Of a stretch of 64,000 nucleotides of DNA, positions 1 to 11,393 are shown piece by piece. The stretch is from positions 1 through 64,000 of the forward strand of contig NZ_BANS01000017.1 in NCBI RefSeq assembly GCF_000332995.1, given 5' to 3'. Origin of the DNA: Gordonia amicalis NBRC 100051 = JCM 11271 (lineage in GTDB: Bacteria; Actinomycetota; Actinomycetes; Mycobacteriales; Mycobacteriaceae). The position numbers were made by a program, and so were the translations under genes. The notes beneath the pieces were generated by a model. The model saw nothing but the letters and a program-made list of their open reading frames with translations, did not search any database and was not told the origin of the DNA. Position 1 is the stretch's first letter. Each line of letters begins with the position of its first letter.

Positions 1-140
1 TGTCGATGAGAGTCGTTGTGGGTGCATCGCGTTCCTCTGCGGCCGTCGCGCCGACGGCGGTCCGTCCGGCATCGGCAGGGATACTAGGGAAGGCCGGGGC
101 GGCGCGGGTGTGGTCACCGCAGACCGGGCACAATTGTGAC

Positions 141-1172
141 GTGACCCAGCGCCTGTTCTTCGACTGCGACACCGGTATCGATGATTCGGTGGCACTGCTC
201 TATCTGCTGGCCCGCGCCGATGTCGACCTCCTCGGCATCGCCTCGACGGCCGGGAACGTCCCCGTGGACGTGGTCACGACGAACAACCTGTCCTGGCTCG
301 AACTCTGCGGCCGTCCCGAGATCCCCGTCCACGTCGGGTCGGCCACTCCCCTCGTCGCCGACCTGATGACGACCGAGGACACCCACGGTCCACTGGGCGT
401 CGGCCATGCCGAACTTCCCACCCCGACCATCACGGCGAGCCACGTCGACGCCGCGGATGCCTGGATCGAGGCGTCGCGAGCTCACGACGGCGAACTCGTC
501 GGGCTGGTGACCGGGCCGCTGACCTCGCTGGCGACCGCGGTCCGCCGGGATCCGGCACTGCCGTCCCGCATGCGCCGGCTGGTGATCATGGGCGGCGCGT
601 TCCACACCCACGGCAACACGACGCCGACCTCGGAGTGGAATGTCGCCGTCGACCCGGAGGCCGCCGCAGAGGTCTTCGCGGCGTTCGGTACGGCAGGCGC
701 ACCGGAGCCCATCGTGTGCGCGCTGGATCTCACCGAGCAGGTCGTGATGACCCCGGACCACGTGGTGCGCCTGGCCGCCGCGTCGGGAAGCACACCGCTC
801 GAATGCCCGGACCCCGGCGACGAACGGGGTCTGCGTTCGGTTGCCGACAACCAGATCATCCGGCACCTCACCGATGCCCTGCGCTTCTACTTCGAGTTCC
901 ATCACGACCACGACGAGGGCTACATCGCCCATCTCCATGACCCGTTCGCGGCGATGGTCGCACTGAGCCCCGGCCTCGTGGCCACCATTCCGGCGCGCGT
1001 GGGCGTCGAGCTCACCGGAACCCTGACGCGCGGGATGACGGTCGCGGACGAACGCTGGATGTCGCCGCTGGGACCCAACGCCCGCATCGCCACGGCCACC
1101 GACCTCGACTCCGTGTTCGACAATCTCATCGAGACGATCGGGACCTACGCTCGCGCACTCGTCCGGATCTGA
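141..1172 (+). CDS. Nucleoside hydrolase (IunH/RihA-type), 343 aa
   Basis: This is a predicted inosine-uridine preferring nucleoside hydrolase that cleaves the N-glycosidic bond of nucleosides for base and ribose salvage in the cytoplasm. The N-terminus carries the calcium-binding family signature DCDTGIDD (about residues 8-15). Further family motifs are HGPLG near residue 85, EWNVAVDPEAA near 170 and HDPFAA near 265. The GTG at 141 is preferred over an in-frame ATG at 6, because the family starts a few residues before the DxDxxxDD motif and the 45 extra upstream codons look like low-complexity noise. A possible -10 box (TACTAG) lies near position 83. The gene is followed by a co-directional oxidoreductase after 68 bp. 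The substrate (purine, pyrimidine or non-specific) cannot be decided from the sequence. Confidence 0.88.
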   Translation: MTQRLFFDCDTGIDDSVALLYLLARADVDLLGIASTAGNVPVDVVTTNNLSWLELCGRPEIPVHVGSATPLVADLMTTEDTHGPLGVGHAELPTPTITASHVDAADAWIEASRAHDGELVGLVTGPLTSLATAVRRDPALPSRMRRLVIMGGAFHTHGNTTPTSEWNVAVDPEAAAEVFAAFGTAGAPEPIVCALDLTEQVVMTPDHVVRLAAASGSTPLECPDPGDERGLRSVADNQIIRHLTDALRFYFEFHHDHDEGYIAHLHDPFAAMVALSPGLVATIPARVGVELTGTLTRGMTVADERWMSPLGPNARIATATDLDSVFDNLIETIGTYARALVRI

Positions 1173-1240
1173 GACCCCCACCGCCGTCTGAGGTGTCAGC
1201 GAAGCGAGCACGACGGCCCATCGGCACCTACGGTTGACCG

Positions 1241-2191
1241 GTGACTCGACTCGGTTATCAGATCGCCAACTTCACCTACCCGGACGTTCCCCCCGAAGGG
1301 CTCTTCCCCACCGTCGTCGCGCAGGCGCGCGAGGCCGAGGGCTCCGGTTTCGACACCGTCTTCGTGATGGACCACTTCTATCAGTTGCCCATGCTCGGTG
1401 AACCCGACGATCCGATGATCGAGTGCTACACACTGCTGTCCGCGCTCGCCCAGCACACCTCGACGGTCCGCCTGTCGTCGCTGGTCACCGGTAACACCTA
1501 CCGCAACCCCGCGTTGCTGGCGAAGACCGTGACCGCCCTCGACGTGGTCTCCGGCGGTCGAGCACAACTCGGGATCGGGGCTGGATGGTACGAGCACGAA
1601 CATGATTCGCTCGGATTCGAGTTCGGTAGCTTCAGCGACCGGTTCGAGAGGTTGGAGGAGGCCCTGCAGATCGTCCGCGGCATGCTCGCCGGGGAGCGCC
1701 CCAGCCTCGACGGCAAGCGGTACCGCGTCACCGATGCGCTGAACGTGCCTGCACCGCTGTCGAAGATCCCGGTGATGATCGGCGGCGGCGGCGAACGCAA
1801 GACCCTGCGGATGGTCGCGCAGTACGCCGACGAGTCGAATCTGCTGTGCGCGCCCGAGGACATCCCGCGCAAGCTCGATGCGCTCGACGAACACTGCGAG
1901 CGCCTCGGACGCGACCGGTCGGAGATCACGGTGACCGTGCAGACCTACACCTGTATGGCACCCACCCACGAGGAGGCGGTCGCCGAGTACGAGGCCTACG
2001 TCCGGCGCACGCCGGCGGCCGCGATCCGGCGCGGACAGACCATCGTCGGCGATCCGGACGAGGTCGGCGCCCGGTACGCCGACATCCTGGCCGCGGGCGT
2101 CGACGGTTTCACGGTCAATGCGGCCGCCAACGGCCATGTGCCGGGTCGGGTCTCACACCTCGGTGAGACGCTCGCGCCACTGATCGGCTGA
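1241..2191 (+). CDS. LLM-class F420-dependent oxidoreductase, 316 aa
   Basis: This is a luciferase-like (TIM-barrel) flavin/F420-dependent oxidoreductase of the kind abundant in mycobacteria and Gordonia. The protein starts VTRLGYQIANF. It contains the family pattern of an FVMDHF segment near residue 42, LVTGNTYRNPALLAKTVTA around 82-100 and LGIGAGWYEHEH around 110, followed by PVMIGGGGERKTLR near 173. Its length and motif order fit the F420-dependent LLM family rather than bacterial luciferase itself. The GTG start at 1241 gives the normal N-terminus beginning in the first beta-strand. It converges on meaB, with only 19 bp between the two stop codons. The substrate is unknown. Confidence 0.85.
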   Translation: MTRLGYQIANFTYPDVPPEGLFPTVVAQAREAEGSGFDTVFVMDHFYQLPMLGEPDDPMIECYTLLSALAQHTSTVRLSSLVTGNTYRNPALLAKTVTALDVVSGGRAQLGIGAGWYEHEHDSLGFEFGSFSDRFERLEEALQIVRGMLAGERPSLDGKRYRVTDALNVPAPLSKIPVMIGGGGERKTLRMVAQYADESNLLCAPEDIPRKLDALDEHCERLGRDRSEITVTVQTYTCMAPTHEEAVAEYEAYVRRTPAAAIRRGQTIVGDPDEVGARYADILAAGVDGFTVNAAANGHVPGRVSHLGETLAPLIG

Positions 2192-2210
2192 GCGGAGGCC
2201 GGCGCGGCGA

Positions 2211-3208
2211 TCAGCGATTGTCGAAGGCGTCGACGATGCGCTGGGCGGCGAGCGCCGGCGTGAGCACACCTTCGCGCAGCTCGTCCTCGACCGTGCCGCG
2301 GATGTCGCGGACGCCGGGCGACTCCGCGAGCCGGCTGAGCACGATGTCGTGGACCATCGACCACGTCCAGTCGATCTGCTGCTGGTTGCGGCGGGCAGTG
2401 AATTCGCCCGCCTCCCTGAGGGTCTGGTTGTGTTTGACGACCGTGGCCCAGAACTCGTCGATACCGGTCTTCTCGATCGCGCTCATCGTCAGCACCGGCG
2501 GTGTCCAGAGGGCGTCGTGCGGGTAGATCAGTCCCAGGGCGTTCCGCAGTTCGCGAGCCGCACCCTTCGCCTCGTTGAGGTGTTTGCCGTCCGCCTTGTT
2601 CACCACGACCACGTCGGCGAGTTCCAGGACACCCTTCTTGATGCCCTGCAGCGAATCCCCGGTGCGGGCCAACGTCAGGAAGGTGAAGGTGTCGACCATA
2701 TTGGCCACGGTGACCTCGGACTGCCCGACACCCACGGTCTCCACGAGCACGACGTCGAAACCCGCGGCCTCCACGAGCACGATCGACTCACGGGTGGCCT
2801 TCGCCACACCGCCGAGCGTGCCGGAGGTCGGTGACGGACGGATGTACGCGTTCTTCTCCGTCGACAACCTGCCCATGCGGGTCTTGTCGCCCAGGATGGA
2901 GCCGCGGGTGCGCGTCGAACTGGGGTCGACGGCGAGAACCGCCACCTTGTGCCCCAACTCGACCAGGTGCATGCCGAGCGCCTCGATGGTCGTCGACTTG
3001 CCCACGCCCGGAACGCCGGTGATGCCGACCCGGAACGAGTTGCCCGCGTGCGGGGTCAGCTTGAGCAGCAACTCCTGCGCGGCCGCCCGATGATCGGGGC
3101 GCCTGGACTCCACCAGGGTGATCGCACGCGCCAGGTCGGCGCGGCGATCGGCCAGCACGGCATCGGCCAGCGCGTCGACGTCGACGCGACGCCGAGGACT
3201 GTCCGCCA

Positions 3209-3209
<1 letters not shown>
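2211..3209 (-). CDS. meaB: Methylmalonyl-CoA mutase-associated GTPase MeaB, 332 aa
   Basis: MeaB is a G3E-type P-loop GTPase chaperone that gates adenosylcobalamin loading into methylmalonyl-CoA mutase and protects the enzyme from inactivation. A Walker A motif, GVPGVGKST, lies at about residues 65-73. The switch region reads ETVGVGQSE, and the base-specificity motif is NKAD. The C-terminal arm used for dimerisation is present, so the length is normal (about 330 aa). The ATG shares one base with the mutB stop (TGATG), so the two genes are translationally coupled at the end of the mutA-mutB-meaB operon. Confidence 0.95.
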
Positions 3210-5490
<2,281 letters not shown>

Positions 5491-5494
<4 letters not shown>

Positions 5495-7425
5495 GCCGTC
5501 GCTCCCGAAGTAGAGAGAAGCTGATCGAGGAGATCCCCGAGGGTGCTCACCGCGTCGATACCGACGCGCAGCGAACCGTCGGGACGATCATCGGATTCGG
5601 GCCATTCCTTGTCCGGGCCGGCGAGCAGGACCTTGGCGAGACCGGCCGCACGTGCGGCCGCGAGCGCCGCCGGACCTTCCTCGGCATAGCGCGCCTTGGT
5701 CCCGCAGATGACCGCGATCGGGGTGTTCGCACCGGCCACCGCGTCGCCGATCTTGTCGGCGGTCAGCGGGCCGGGGTTGACCACGGTGATGCCGCCGGCA
5801 CCCAGCAGGTTGGCCACGAAGGTGGTGCGTCCGTTGTGCTCGGCGACGCTGCCCAGCGGAATGAGCAGGATCGACGGGCGCGCACCCTGCTCGGCGAGCA
5901 CCACGTCCGAGCGATCGCGCAGCGCCTCGAAGGCACGGCCGACACGGGCCAGCTTCGGGGTTCCGGTGACCACATCGGTCACGCCCGACACCGAGGCGCC
6001 CCGGGCATCGGAGAGGGCCCGCTCGTCGATGTTCGGGAACTCGTTGACGCCGGTGACCGAGATGCGTCGGTGTGCGACCTCGGCGTCGCGTCGGGCCAGC
6101 GAGGCCTCGACCTTCTCGGCGATCCAGCCGCTGTCGAGAGCGGCGCGGTAGCCACCGGCGGCCTCGACCTCGGTGAAGACGGCCCATGCGTTGGCGGCGA
6201 GGTCGTCGGTCAGCGACTCGACGAACCACGAACCGCCGGCCGGGTCGAGGACACGTCCGATGTTGGACTCCTCGAGCAGCAGCAGCTGGGTGTTGCGGGC
6301 GATGCGGCGCGAGAAGGACGCACTCGAGGTGCGCTTGTCGGCCGGGATCGTCGCGTCGTACGCCAGGACGGTCAGCTGGTCGGCGCCGCCGACACCCGCG
6401 CCGAATGCGGCGATGGTGCTGCGCAGCATGTTGACCCACGGGTCACGCTGGGAGTACATCGACAGGTCCGTCACGCCATGGGTCAGTGCACCACCGGCGT
6501 CGGGCGCACCGACGACCTCGGCCACCCGGGCCCAGATCTTGCGCAGCGCACGGAACTTGGCGATCGTCGCGAACTGGTCGTCGTCGGCCGAGACGCCGAA
6601 GGTGATCTGGTTCAGTGCCGCCTCGGCGGACAGACCGGCGGCGGTCAGGTCACGCAGATGCGTGACCGCGGCGGCCGCCACGAGAGCGAGTTCGAGGCCG
6701 TTGTCGGCGCCGGCCGTCGCGAAGTCACTGCCGTCGACGCGGAAGGTCCGGACCCCGGCGGAGAGGTTCGACGCGGCGAGCGCGGTGGCCTCGTCGGCGT
6801 CGACGGTGGCACGACCGGAGAACGCCGCGGTCAGCGGCGAGAGTCCGAAGGAGTGCGTGGTCGCCGCGGTGGGGGGTGCGGCGACCGGTGCGGCCTGCGC
6901 CTTCTCCTTGAGCGACAACAGTTCCCGGGCGGCGGCGATGCCCTCGGTACCGGCGTCTAGCGTCACCGGCACGAGGTCGAGGTACACACCGCGCAGGACA
7001 GTGGCGAGGTCGGCGACACCGAGGCCGCCACCGGGCTTGCCGACGGACAGCCAGAGTCCGCTGGTGCCGTTGGCCATCGCCTCGAGTACGAGTTCGTTGA
7101 CGTCCTCGGCCTGGGTCGCGTCGTCGCCGAACCGCTCGGTGACGCGCCACCCGGTGGTGACGTCACGAGCGGGATCGGCGCCACGAACGTATGGGAACCG
7201 GCCCGGCAGGCCGGGTTCGGTCGTCTCGTCGCGACGTGTGTACAGCGGCCGGATGGTCAGCCCGTCGGCGGTGTCGGTCGAGAGCAGGGCCTCCGGAGTA
7301 TCCGGGAGCTCGTCGACGTCGACCCCACGCGATTTCGCCAGAACGGCCGCGGCGGCCTTCGACCACGCCTGGTAGGCGCCGTCGAGATCTGACTCGGGTT
7401 TGGGCTGGTCAGTTTGCTGTGGCAT
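5491..7425 (-). CDS. mutA: Methylmalonyl-CoA mutase small subunit, 644 aa
   Basis: This is the non-catalytic partner of MutB in the MutAB heterodimer. It has the same TIM-barrel plus B12-like architecture, but the cobalamin motif DxHxxG is degenerate (around [13 protein letters not shown] in the C-terminal domain), as is normal for MutA. The reading frame stays open for 265 codons upstream, but that extension is arginine/aspartate-rich and lies antisense to the DedA-like gene. The ATG at 7425 is chosen because homologous sequence begins there. A GGAGGTG lies just upstream, and an alternative GTG four codons earlier cannot be excluded. A -10-like TAAGGT lies further upstream, in the divergent region shared with the gene at 7591. 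Confidence 0.94.
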
Positions 7426-7578
7426 GTGGGGAAGCACACCTCCGTGAGTGCTCTGTGCGAGCGCGTACACGACCTTAGCCGATCGCTCGCTCGGCCCATC
7501 AACAAGGTCGGCGTGAACTGTGCCACCCACCAGGGTGCGTGCAGGTCGCAGGGTCGAGGGGTCTCGTGAGATCCAGAG

Positions 7579-7590
7579 TAGAGTGTCCGG
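7579..7590 (+). promoter_or_regulatory. -10 box of a leaderless promoter for the DedA-like gene
   Basis: TAGAGT at 7579-7584 is followed by six bases and then the ATG at 7591. There is no ribosome-binding site, so transcription probably starts at the A of the start codon. Confidence 0.55.
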
Positions 7591-8349
7591 ATGCCCCAGC
7601 CAGCCCCCGTCACCGAGGTGACCCCCGACGCGGCGGGCCGCCGACGGCGAGTCGTCTTCGACCGGCGGGTCGTGCGGCGCGCACTGGCCGCCGCCGCTCT
7701 CGTGGCACTGGTCCTGCTCGGGTCCTACTTCATCCCACTGCCCTCGATCGGCAGCGTCCGCGCCTGGGGCGACGACCTCGGGCCGGCTTTTCCGTGGCTG
7801 TTCTTCGCGGCATATGCGATCGTCACGATCGCCCCCATCCCCCGCTCGACCTTCACCGTCATGGCCGGGATCTTCTTCGGTCCGGTCGTCGGCTTCGTGG
7901 GGGCGATGATCGCGTCGTCGATCGCGGCGGTCGCGGCCTTCGGTCTCGTGCGGGCACTCGGACGCGACCGGGTGCGGCCGTTCCTCAAGAAGCCGGTCGT
8001 CAAGGCCGTCGAGTACCGCCTCGAACGTCGTGGCTGGCTGGCCGTCGGTTCCCTCCGCCTGATCGCGGCCTGCCCGTTCTCGGTCGCGAACTACTGCTCG
8101 GCGTTGTCCTCGGTACGACCGGTGCCGTTCACGGTGGCGAGCATCATCGGCATGGCTCCGGGCACCGCGGCCGTGGTGATGCTCGGCGACTCGCTGACCG
8201 GCGAGACCAATCCGCTGCAACTACTGGTCAGCGGCGCACTCTTCGCGGTCGGGATCGCGGGATTGATCCTCGACGCCCGGTTGCCGGTCGCGTCCGATGG
8301 TTCTCAAGCACCCAGGCCTGAGAAGGGATCATCAAGCTCCCTCACTTGA
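7591..8349 (+). CDS. TVP38/TMEM64 (DedA-like) membrane protein, 252 aa
   Basis: This integral membrane protein belongs to the DedA/TVP38/VTT superfamily, whose members are linked to lipid flipping and envelope homeostasis. After a basic cytoplasmic N-terminus, hydrophobic segments fall at roughly residues 30-50, 65-85, 90-120 and 145-220. The re-entrant region contains the family pattern FTVMAGIFFGPVVGF near residue 90. The start is supported by a -10 box TAGAGT at 7579-7584, exactly six bases before the ATG, which predicts a leaderless message; no Shine-Dalgarno is visible. The gene lies divergently from mutA, as the Rv1491c-type gene does in M. tuberculosis (from memory). The transported substrate is unknown. 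Confidence 0.85.
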   Translation: MPQPAPVTEVTPDAAGRRRRVVFDRRVVRRALAAAALVALVLLGSYFIPLPSIGSVRAWGDDLGPAFPWLFFAAYAIVTIAPIPRSTFTVMAGIFFGPVVGFVGAMIASSIAAVAAFGLVRALGRDRVRPFLKKPVVKAVEYRLERRGWLAVGSLRLIAACPFSVANYCSALSSVRPVPFTVASIIGMAPGTAAVVMLGDSLTGETNPLQLLVSGALFAVGIAGLILDARLPVASDGSQAPRPEKGSSSSLT

Positions 8350-8400
8350 TTCATCTAGTCCTAGGACTTGATTGTGCTCGATCAAGCTCGTAGGCTTGTG
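8331..8400 (+). promoter_or_regulatory. Promoter with two ATCAAG-N8-CTTGAT operators before the satD-like gene
   Basis: Site A (8331-8350) is ATCAAG-N8-CTTGAT with perfect six-base arms. Site B (8381-8400) is ATCAAG-N8-CTTGTG. Their centres are exactly 50 bp apart, on the same DNA face, and both sites share the string ATCAAGCTC. Between them lie a perfect 12-bp palindrome, AGTCCTAGGACT (8357-8368), and an inverse arrangement CTTGAT-N8-ATCAAG (8367-8386). The promoter reads TTGATT (8368-8373), a 17-bp spacer, TAGGCT (8391-8396), six bases, then ATG at 8403. Site B covers the -10 box, so a bound repressor would block initiation. Confidence 0.7.
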
Positions 8401-8402
8401 TG

Positions 8403-9011
8403 ATGTTCGTCATGACCGTCGATCAGCGGGGAAGCCGCACCGACATCGATCGCGTCGACGCCGTGCTCACCCGCCTGGGCGACGTCGACACGGTGCGCTC
8501 CTTCGAGCGCACCGCCGGCGACGAGATCCAGGGTGTTCTCGACGATCCGACGACCCTGGCACATCTCGCCGTGGAACTGACCGCCGACGGCCACTGGAGT
8601 GTCGGCATCGGCACCGGCGGCGTGGAACAGCCGCTGCCCTCCTCCACGCGCGCCGGCCGCGGAGCCGCCTTCCTCTACGCCCGAGACGCGGTCGAGGCGG
8701 CCAAACGACAGCGGATACCACTGTGCGTGCGCGGACCCGACGCCCGATGGTGCCGTCACGCACAGACCGCCGGACGCCTGATCAGCGACATCGTCGCCAC
8801 CCGGAGTGCCGCCGGGATCGAGGCGGTGGCACTCATGCGGCGGGGACTCACCCAGGCCGACGCCGCGGGCGCCCTCGACATCACGCCGCAGGCCATGAGC
8901 CAACGGCTCCGCGCCGCCGGTTGGGATCTGGAACCGGATGCGCTGGACCTCCTCGCCGACGCGCTCGCCGAGGCCGATCGTCATGCCTCGGACGCGGAGC
9001 TCGCGCGATGA
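8403..9011 (+). CDS. SatD-like protein with C-terminal helix-turn-helix, 202 aa
   Basis: The N-terminal 100 residues resemble the SatD family: a QRGSR motif near the start, then a GDEIQ motif near residue 40, followed by the GHWSVGIGTGG beta segment near 60. The C-terminal half (about 120-185) contains a helix-turn-helix-like segment, ALMRRGLTQADAAGALDITP, and then SQRLRAAG. The protein is therefore probably a DNA-binding regulator. The ATG at 8403 is preferred because it is six bases from a TAGGCT -10 box; GTG 8400 and ATG 8412 are alternatives. Its stop overlaps the next start by 4 bp (ATGA). The upstream repeats are plausible self-operators. The biochemical role of SatD proteins is not established. 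Confidence 0.65.
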   Translation: MFVMTVDQRGSRTDIDRVDAVLTRLGDVDTVRSFERTAGDEIQGVLDDPTTLAHLAVELTADGHWSVGIGTGGVEQPLPSSTRAGRGAAFLYARDAVEAAKRQRIPLCVRGPDARWCRHAQTAGRLISDIVATRSAAGIEAVALMRRGLTQADAAGALDITPQAMSQRLRAAGWDLEPDALDLLADALAEADRHASDAELAR

Positions 9012-9631
9012 CCGGCACCGCACTCGTCCTCCTCCTGCTGACCGTCGTCGCGCCGGTGCTCTGGCTCGGTGTCGAACACTGGATGCGCGGACGTGCCCGG
9101 GATGGACTGGCCGTGCCGCGTTCGGCGGCGATCATCCACACCATCGGCTTGATCGTCCTGCTGGGCCTCGCGACCGCGACCGCAATCGTCGCGGCGACGG
9201 CCGGACCAGCCGCCGGATTCGCCGCCGCGGCGGCTCCGGTGATCGCGGCGATCGCGGCCATCACCGGTGGCGGTCCGGTGGTGCGGGCGGTACTGCAACT
9301 CGGCGGCGTCCGGGCGGGTCCGACGCCACCGCACGACCCTGACGCCGACGACACCGACACCGACACCACCGAGACGGAACCGTCCGACCCGACGGAGGTC
9401 GGCCCGCTCCGCGGCGGACGCGTGATCGGCTACCTCGAGCGACTCGCGGTCGTCACGACGCTGATGGCCGGATGGCCGGAGGGACTCGCGATCATCCTCG
9501 CGGTGAAGAGCCTCGCGCGCTATCCCGAACTACGCGCCCCGCAGGCCTCGGAGCAGTTCATCATGGGCACCTTCGCCTCGGTGCTGTGGGCGATCGGCCT
9601 CGCGGGCATCGAACACCTCATCACGACCTGA
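9008..9631 (+). CDS. Membrane protein coupled to the satD-like gene, 207 aa
   Basis: This is an unrecognised integral membrane protein. Hydrophobic helices lie at about residues 2-21, 37-62 (an Ala/Val-rich run) and 64-86, and another pair falls near 148-165 and 183-202. The central linker (about 105-130) is acidic, with a run of alternating Asp and Thr residues. The ATG sits in the ATGA overlap with the preceding stop, so the two genes are co-translated and likely act together. Nothing indicates transport substrate or enzyme activity. No clear terminator separates it from the convergent SPFH gene 29 bp away. Confidence 0.75.
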   Translation: MTGTALVLLLLTVVAPVLWLGVEHWMRGRARDGLAVPRSAAIIHTIGLIVLLGLATATAIVAATAGPAAGFAAAAAPVIAAIAAITGGGPVVRAVLQLGGVRAGPTPPHDPDADDTDTDTTETEPSDPTEVGPLRGGRVIGYLERLAVVTTLMAGWPEGLAIILAVKSLARYPELRAPQASEQFIMGTFASVLWAIGLAGIEHLITT

Positions 9632-9660
9632 TATGCGCGTCCGGTCCCAGCTGTCGTGAC

Positions 9661-10857
9661 CTAGCCGGGAGTGCCGGGGGTGGTACCGGTCTCCTCGATC
9701 GCGGCATCGAGCGACGGGTGCCGTGACGACCGGCCCATCCCGGTACCGATCTCCGGGGCGACGGGTTTGCGGGCCACCGCCTCGGCCTCGGCGACGGCCT
9801 GCGCAACCTTGGGGTCGGAGGCCAGCGAGAACCAGTCCTCGGTCTCCGACTCGTCGACCTGCGAGGGCGGTGAGTCGGTCGGCTCGTACCGGAACACACC
9901 GTCGTCGCCCTGGACGCCGAAGGACTTCGCGAAACCCTGCAGTGCCGAACCGAAGTCGGACGGCACGACCCAGACCTTGCTGCCCTCGCCCTTCGCCATC
10001 TCCGGCAGCTGCTGGAGATATTGGTAGGCAAGCAGTTCCGGGGTGGGCTTGGCGGCCTTGATCGCCGCGAAGGTCTTCTCGATGGCCTTCGCCTCGCCCT
10101 GCGCGTTCAGGTAGTACGCCGCGCGATCACCCTGCGCGCGCAGGATGCGCGACTGCCGGTCCGCCTCGGCGGCGAGGATCGCAGCCTGCTTGGCGCCCTC
10201 GGCCGCGAGGATCTGCGACTGCTTGTTGCCCTCGGCCGTCTTGATCGCCGACTCCCGTTGTCCTTCCGCGGCCAGGATCGTCGCGCGCTTCTCGCGGTCG
10301 GCCTTCATCTGCTTCTCCATCGACTCCTGGATCGACGGCGGCGGCATGATCGACTTGAGTTCGACGCGGGCGACGCGCAGCCCCCACCGGCCGGTTGCCT
10401 CGTCGAGCACTCCGCGCAGCTGCCCGTTGATGGAATCGCGCGAGGTGAGGGTCTCCTCGAGGGTCATGCCGCCGACCACGTTGCGCAGCGTGGTGATGGT
10501 GAGCTGCTCGACGCCGGCGATGTAATCGTCGATCTCGTAGACCGCCGAACGCGGGTTGGTCACCTGGAAGTAGACGACGGTGTCGATGGACAGGGTGAGG
10601 TTGTCCTCGGTGATCACCGGCTGCGGCGGGAAGGACACGACCCGCTCACGGATGTCGACGCGCGCCCGGATCCGGTCGATGAACGGCAACAGCAGGGTGA
10701 GCTGTCCCGACGCGGTGCGGGTGTAGCGGCCGAGCCGTTCGATCACCGCGGCTTCCGCCTGTGGGATCAGTGCCACCGATTTGACCAGCACCACCACCAC
10801 GAGCAGAACCAGCAGTACGACCACGACCAGGCCGAAGATCTGATAATCGTCCATCAT
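9661..10857 (-). CDS. SPFH/band 7 (stomatin-like, QmcA-type) membrane protein, 398 aa
   Basis: This is a membrane-anchored scaffold of the stomatin/prohibitin/flotillin/HflK superfamily. A single N-terminal hydrophobic helix (about residues 6-26) precedes the band 7 domain (about 30-190, including ERLGRYTRTASGQLTLLLPF near 40). An Ala/Glu-rich coiled coil with repeated AAEG units follows (about 195-260), and then a disordered C-terminal tail. The start ATG (10857, or 10854) follows GAGGAAGG. The next gene upstream, an NfeD-like protein 42 bp away, is the usual partner of SPFH proteins. The pair corresponds to Rv1488/Rv1487 of M. tuberculosis as I recall it. Confidence 0.9.
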   Translation of the reverse strand: MMDDYQIFGLVVVVLLVLLVVVVLVKSVALIPQAEAAVIERLGRYTRTASGQLTLLLPFIDRIRARVDIRERVVSFPPQPVITEDNLTLSIDTVVYFQVTNPRSAVYEIDDYIAGVEQLTITTLRNVVGGMTLEETLTSRDSINGQLRGVLDEATGRWGLRVARVELKSIMPPPSIQESMEKQMKADREKRATILAAEGQRESAIKTAEGNKQSQILAAEGAKQAAILAAEADRQSRILRAQGDRAAYYLNAQGEAKAIEKTFAAIKAAKPTPELLAYQYLQQLPEMAKGEGSKVWVVPSDFGSALQGFAKSFGVQGDDGVFRYEPTDSPPSQVDESETEDWFSLASDPKVAQAVAEAEAVARKPVAPEIGTGMGRSSRHPSLDAAIEETGTTPGTPG

Positions 10858-10899
10858 TCACCTTCCTCGCGAAACGTCGAGCAGGTCAGGGTCGAGGGA

Positions 10900-11328
10900 T
10901 CAGGGGTGCCACACCACCGCGGTCGCACCGTCGATCTGCACGACGGTCACATGGGTTCCGGGTTCGATGACCTGTGCGGGATCCATCGTCCGAGCGGACC
11001 AGATGTCGCCCCCGATCTTGACCCGGCCGTCGTGCTGGTCCACCTTCTCGGTGACGATCGCCGCTCGCCCCTCGAGGGCCTCGGTGTTCATGAGCACGGC
11101 GGGACGGTTGAGCATGTGGCGTTTGGCAACCGGACGGACCGCGACGAGCAGCAGCACCGACACGACGGCGAAGACCAGACCCTCGACCCACAGGGGCGGC
11201 TCCCAGACGAAATCGACACCGGCCGCGGCAAAAGCACCACCGGCCAGCATGAGCAGCACCAGTTCGCCACCGAACATCTCCGCGACCACCAGGACGATCG
11301 CGGCCGCCAACCACAGCAGGGCGCTCAT
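10900..11328 (-). CDS. NfeD-like membrane protein, 142 aa
   Basis: This is a short-form NfeD protein. Hydrophobic segments at about residues 3-20, 22-40 and 47-66 are followed by a C-terminal OB-fold-like beta domain (about 80-142, with LEGRAAIVTEKV and ending AVVWHP). Short NfeD proteins act with stomatin-like SPFH partners, and one is encoded directly downstream. The reading frame is open upstream, but the ATG at 11328 begins a normal N-terminal transmembrane helix. The 65 bp to the DUF3097 stop hold no clear signal. Confidence 0.85.
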   Translation of the reverse strand: MSALLWLAAAIVLVVAEMFGGELVLLMLAGGAFAAAGVDFVWEPPLWVEGLVFAVVSVLLLVAVRPVAKRHMLNRPAVLMNTEALEGRAAIVTEKVDQHDGRVKIGGDIWSARTMDPAQVIEPGTHVTVVQIDGATAVVWHP

Positions 11329-11393
11329 GTGTCCAGTCTGCCAGAGTTGTCGGGGCCCCTCCGGTCCTCGGACGCGCGAGCATGCGGAATGCT

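Noticed and set aside
1..140. Coding start at ATG 6 for the nucleoside hydrolase
   Set aside because: The 45 extra codons are Ala/Arg-rich and lie before the usual family N-terminus; the GTG at 141 fits the hydrolase family.
7426..8220. 265-codon N-terminal extension of mutA
   Set aside because: The extension is Arg/Asp/Glu-rich shadow sequence antisense to the DedA-like gene; MutA homology begins at the ATG 7425.
8300..8402. Repeated ATCAAG/CTTGAT elements considered as a small CRISPR or REP element
   Set aside because: There are only two full copies, with short palindromic symmetry around a promoter; this fits operators, not a repeat array.
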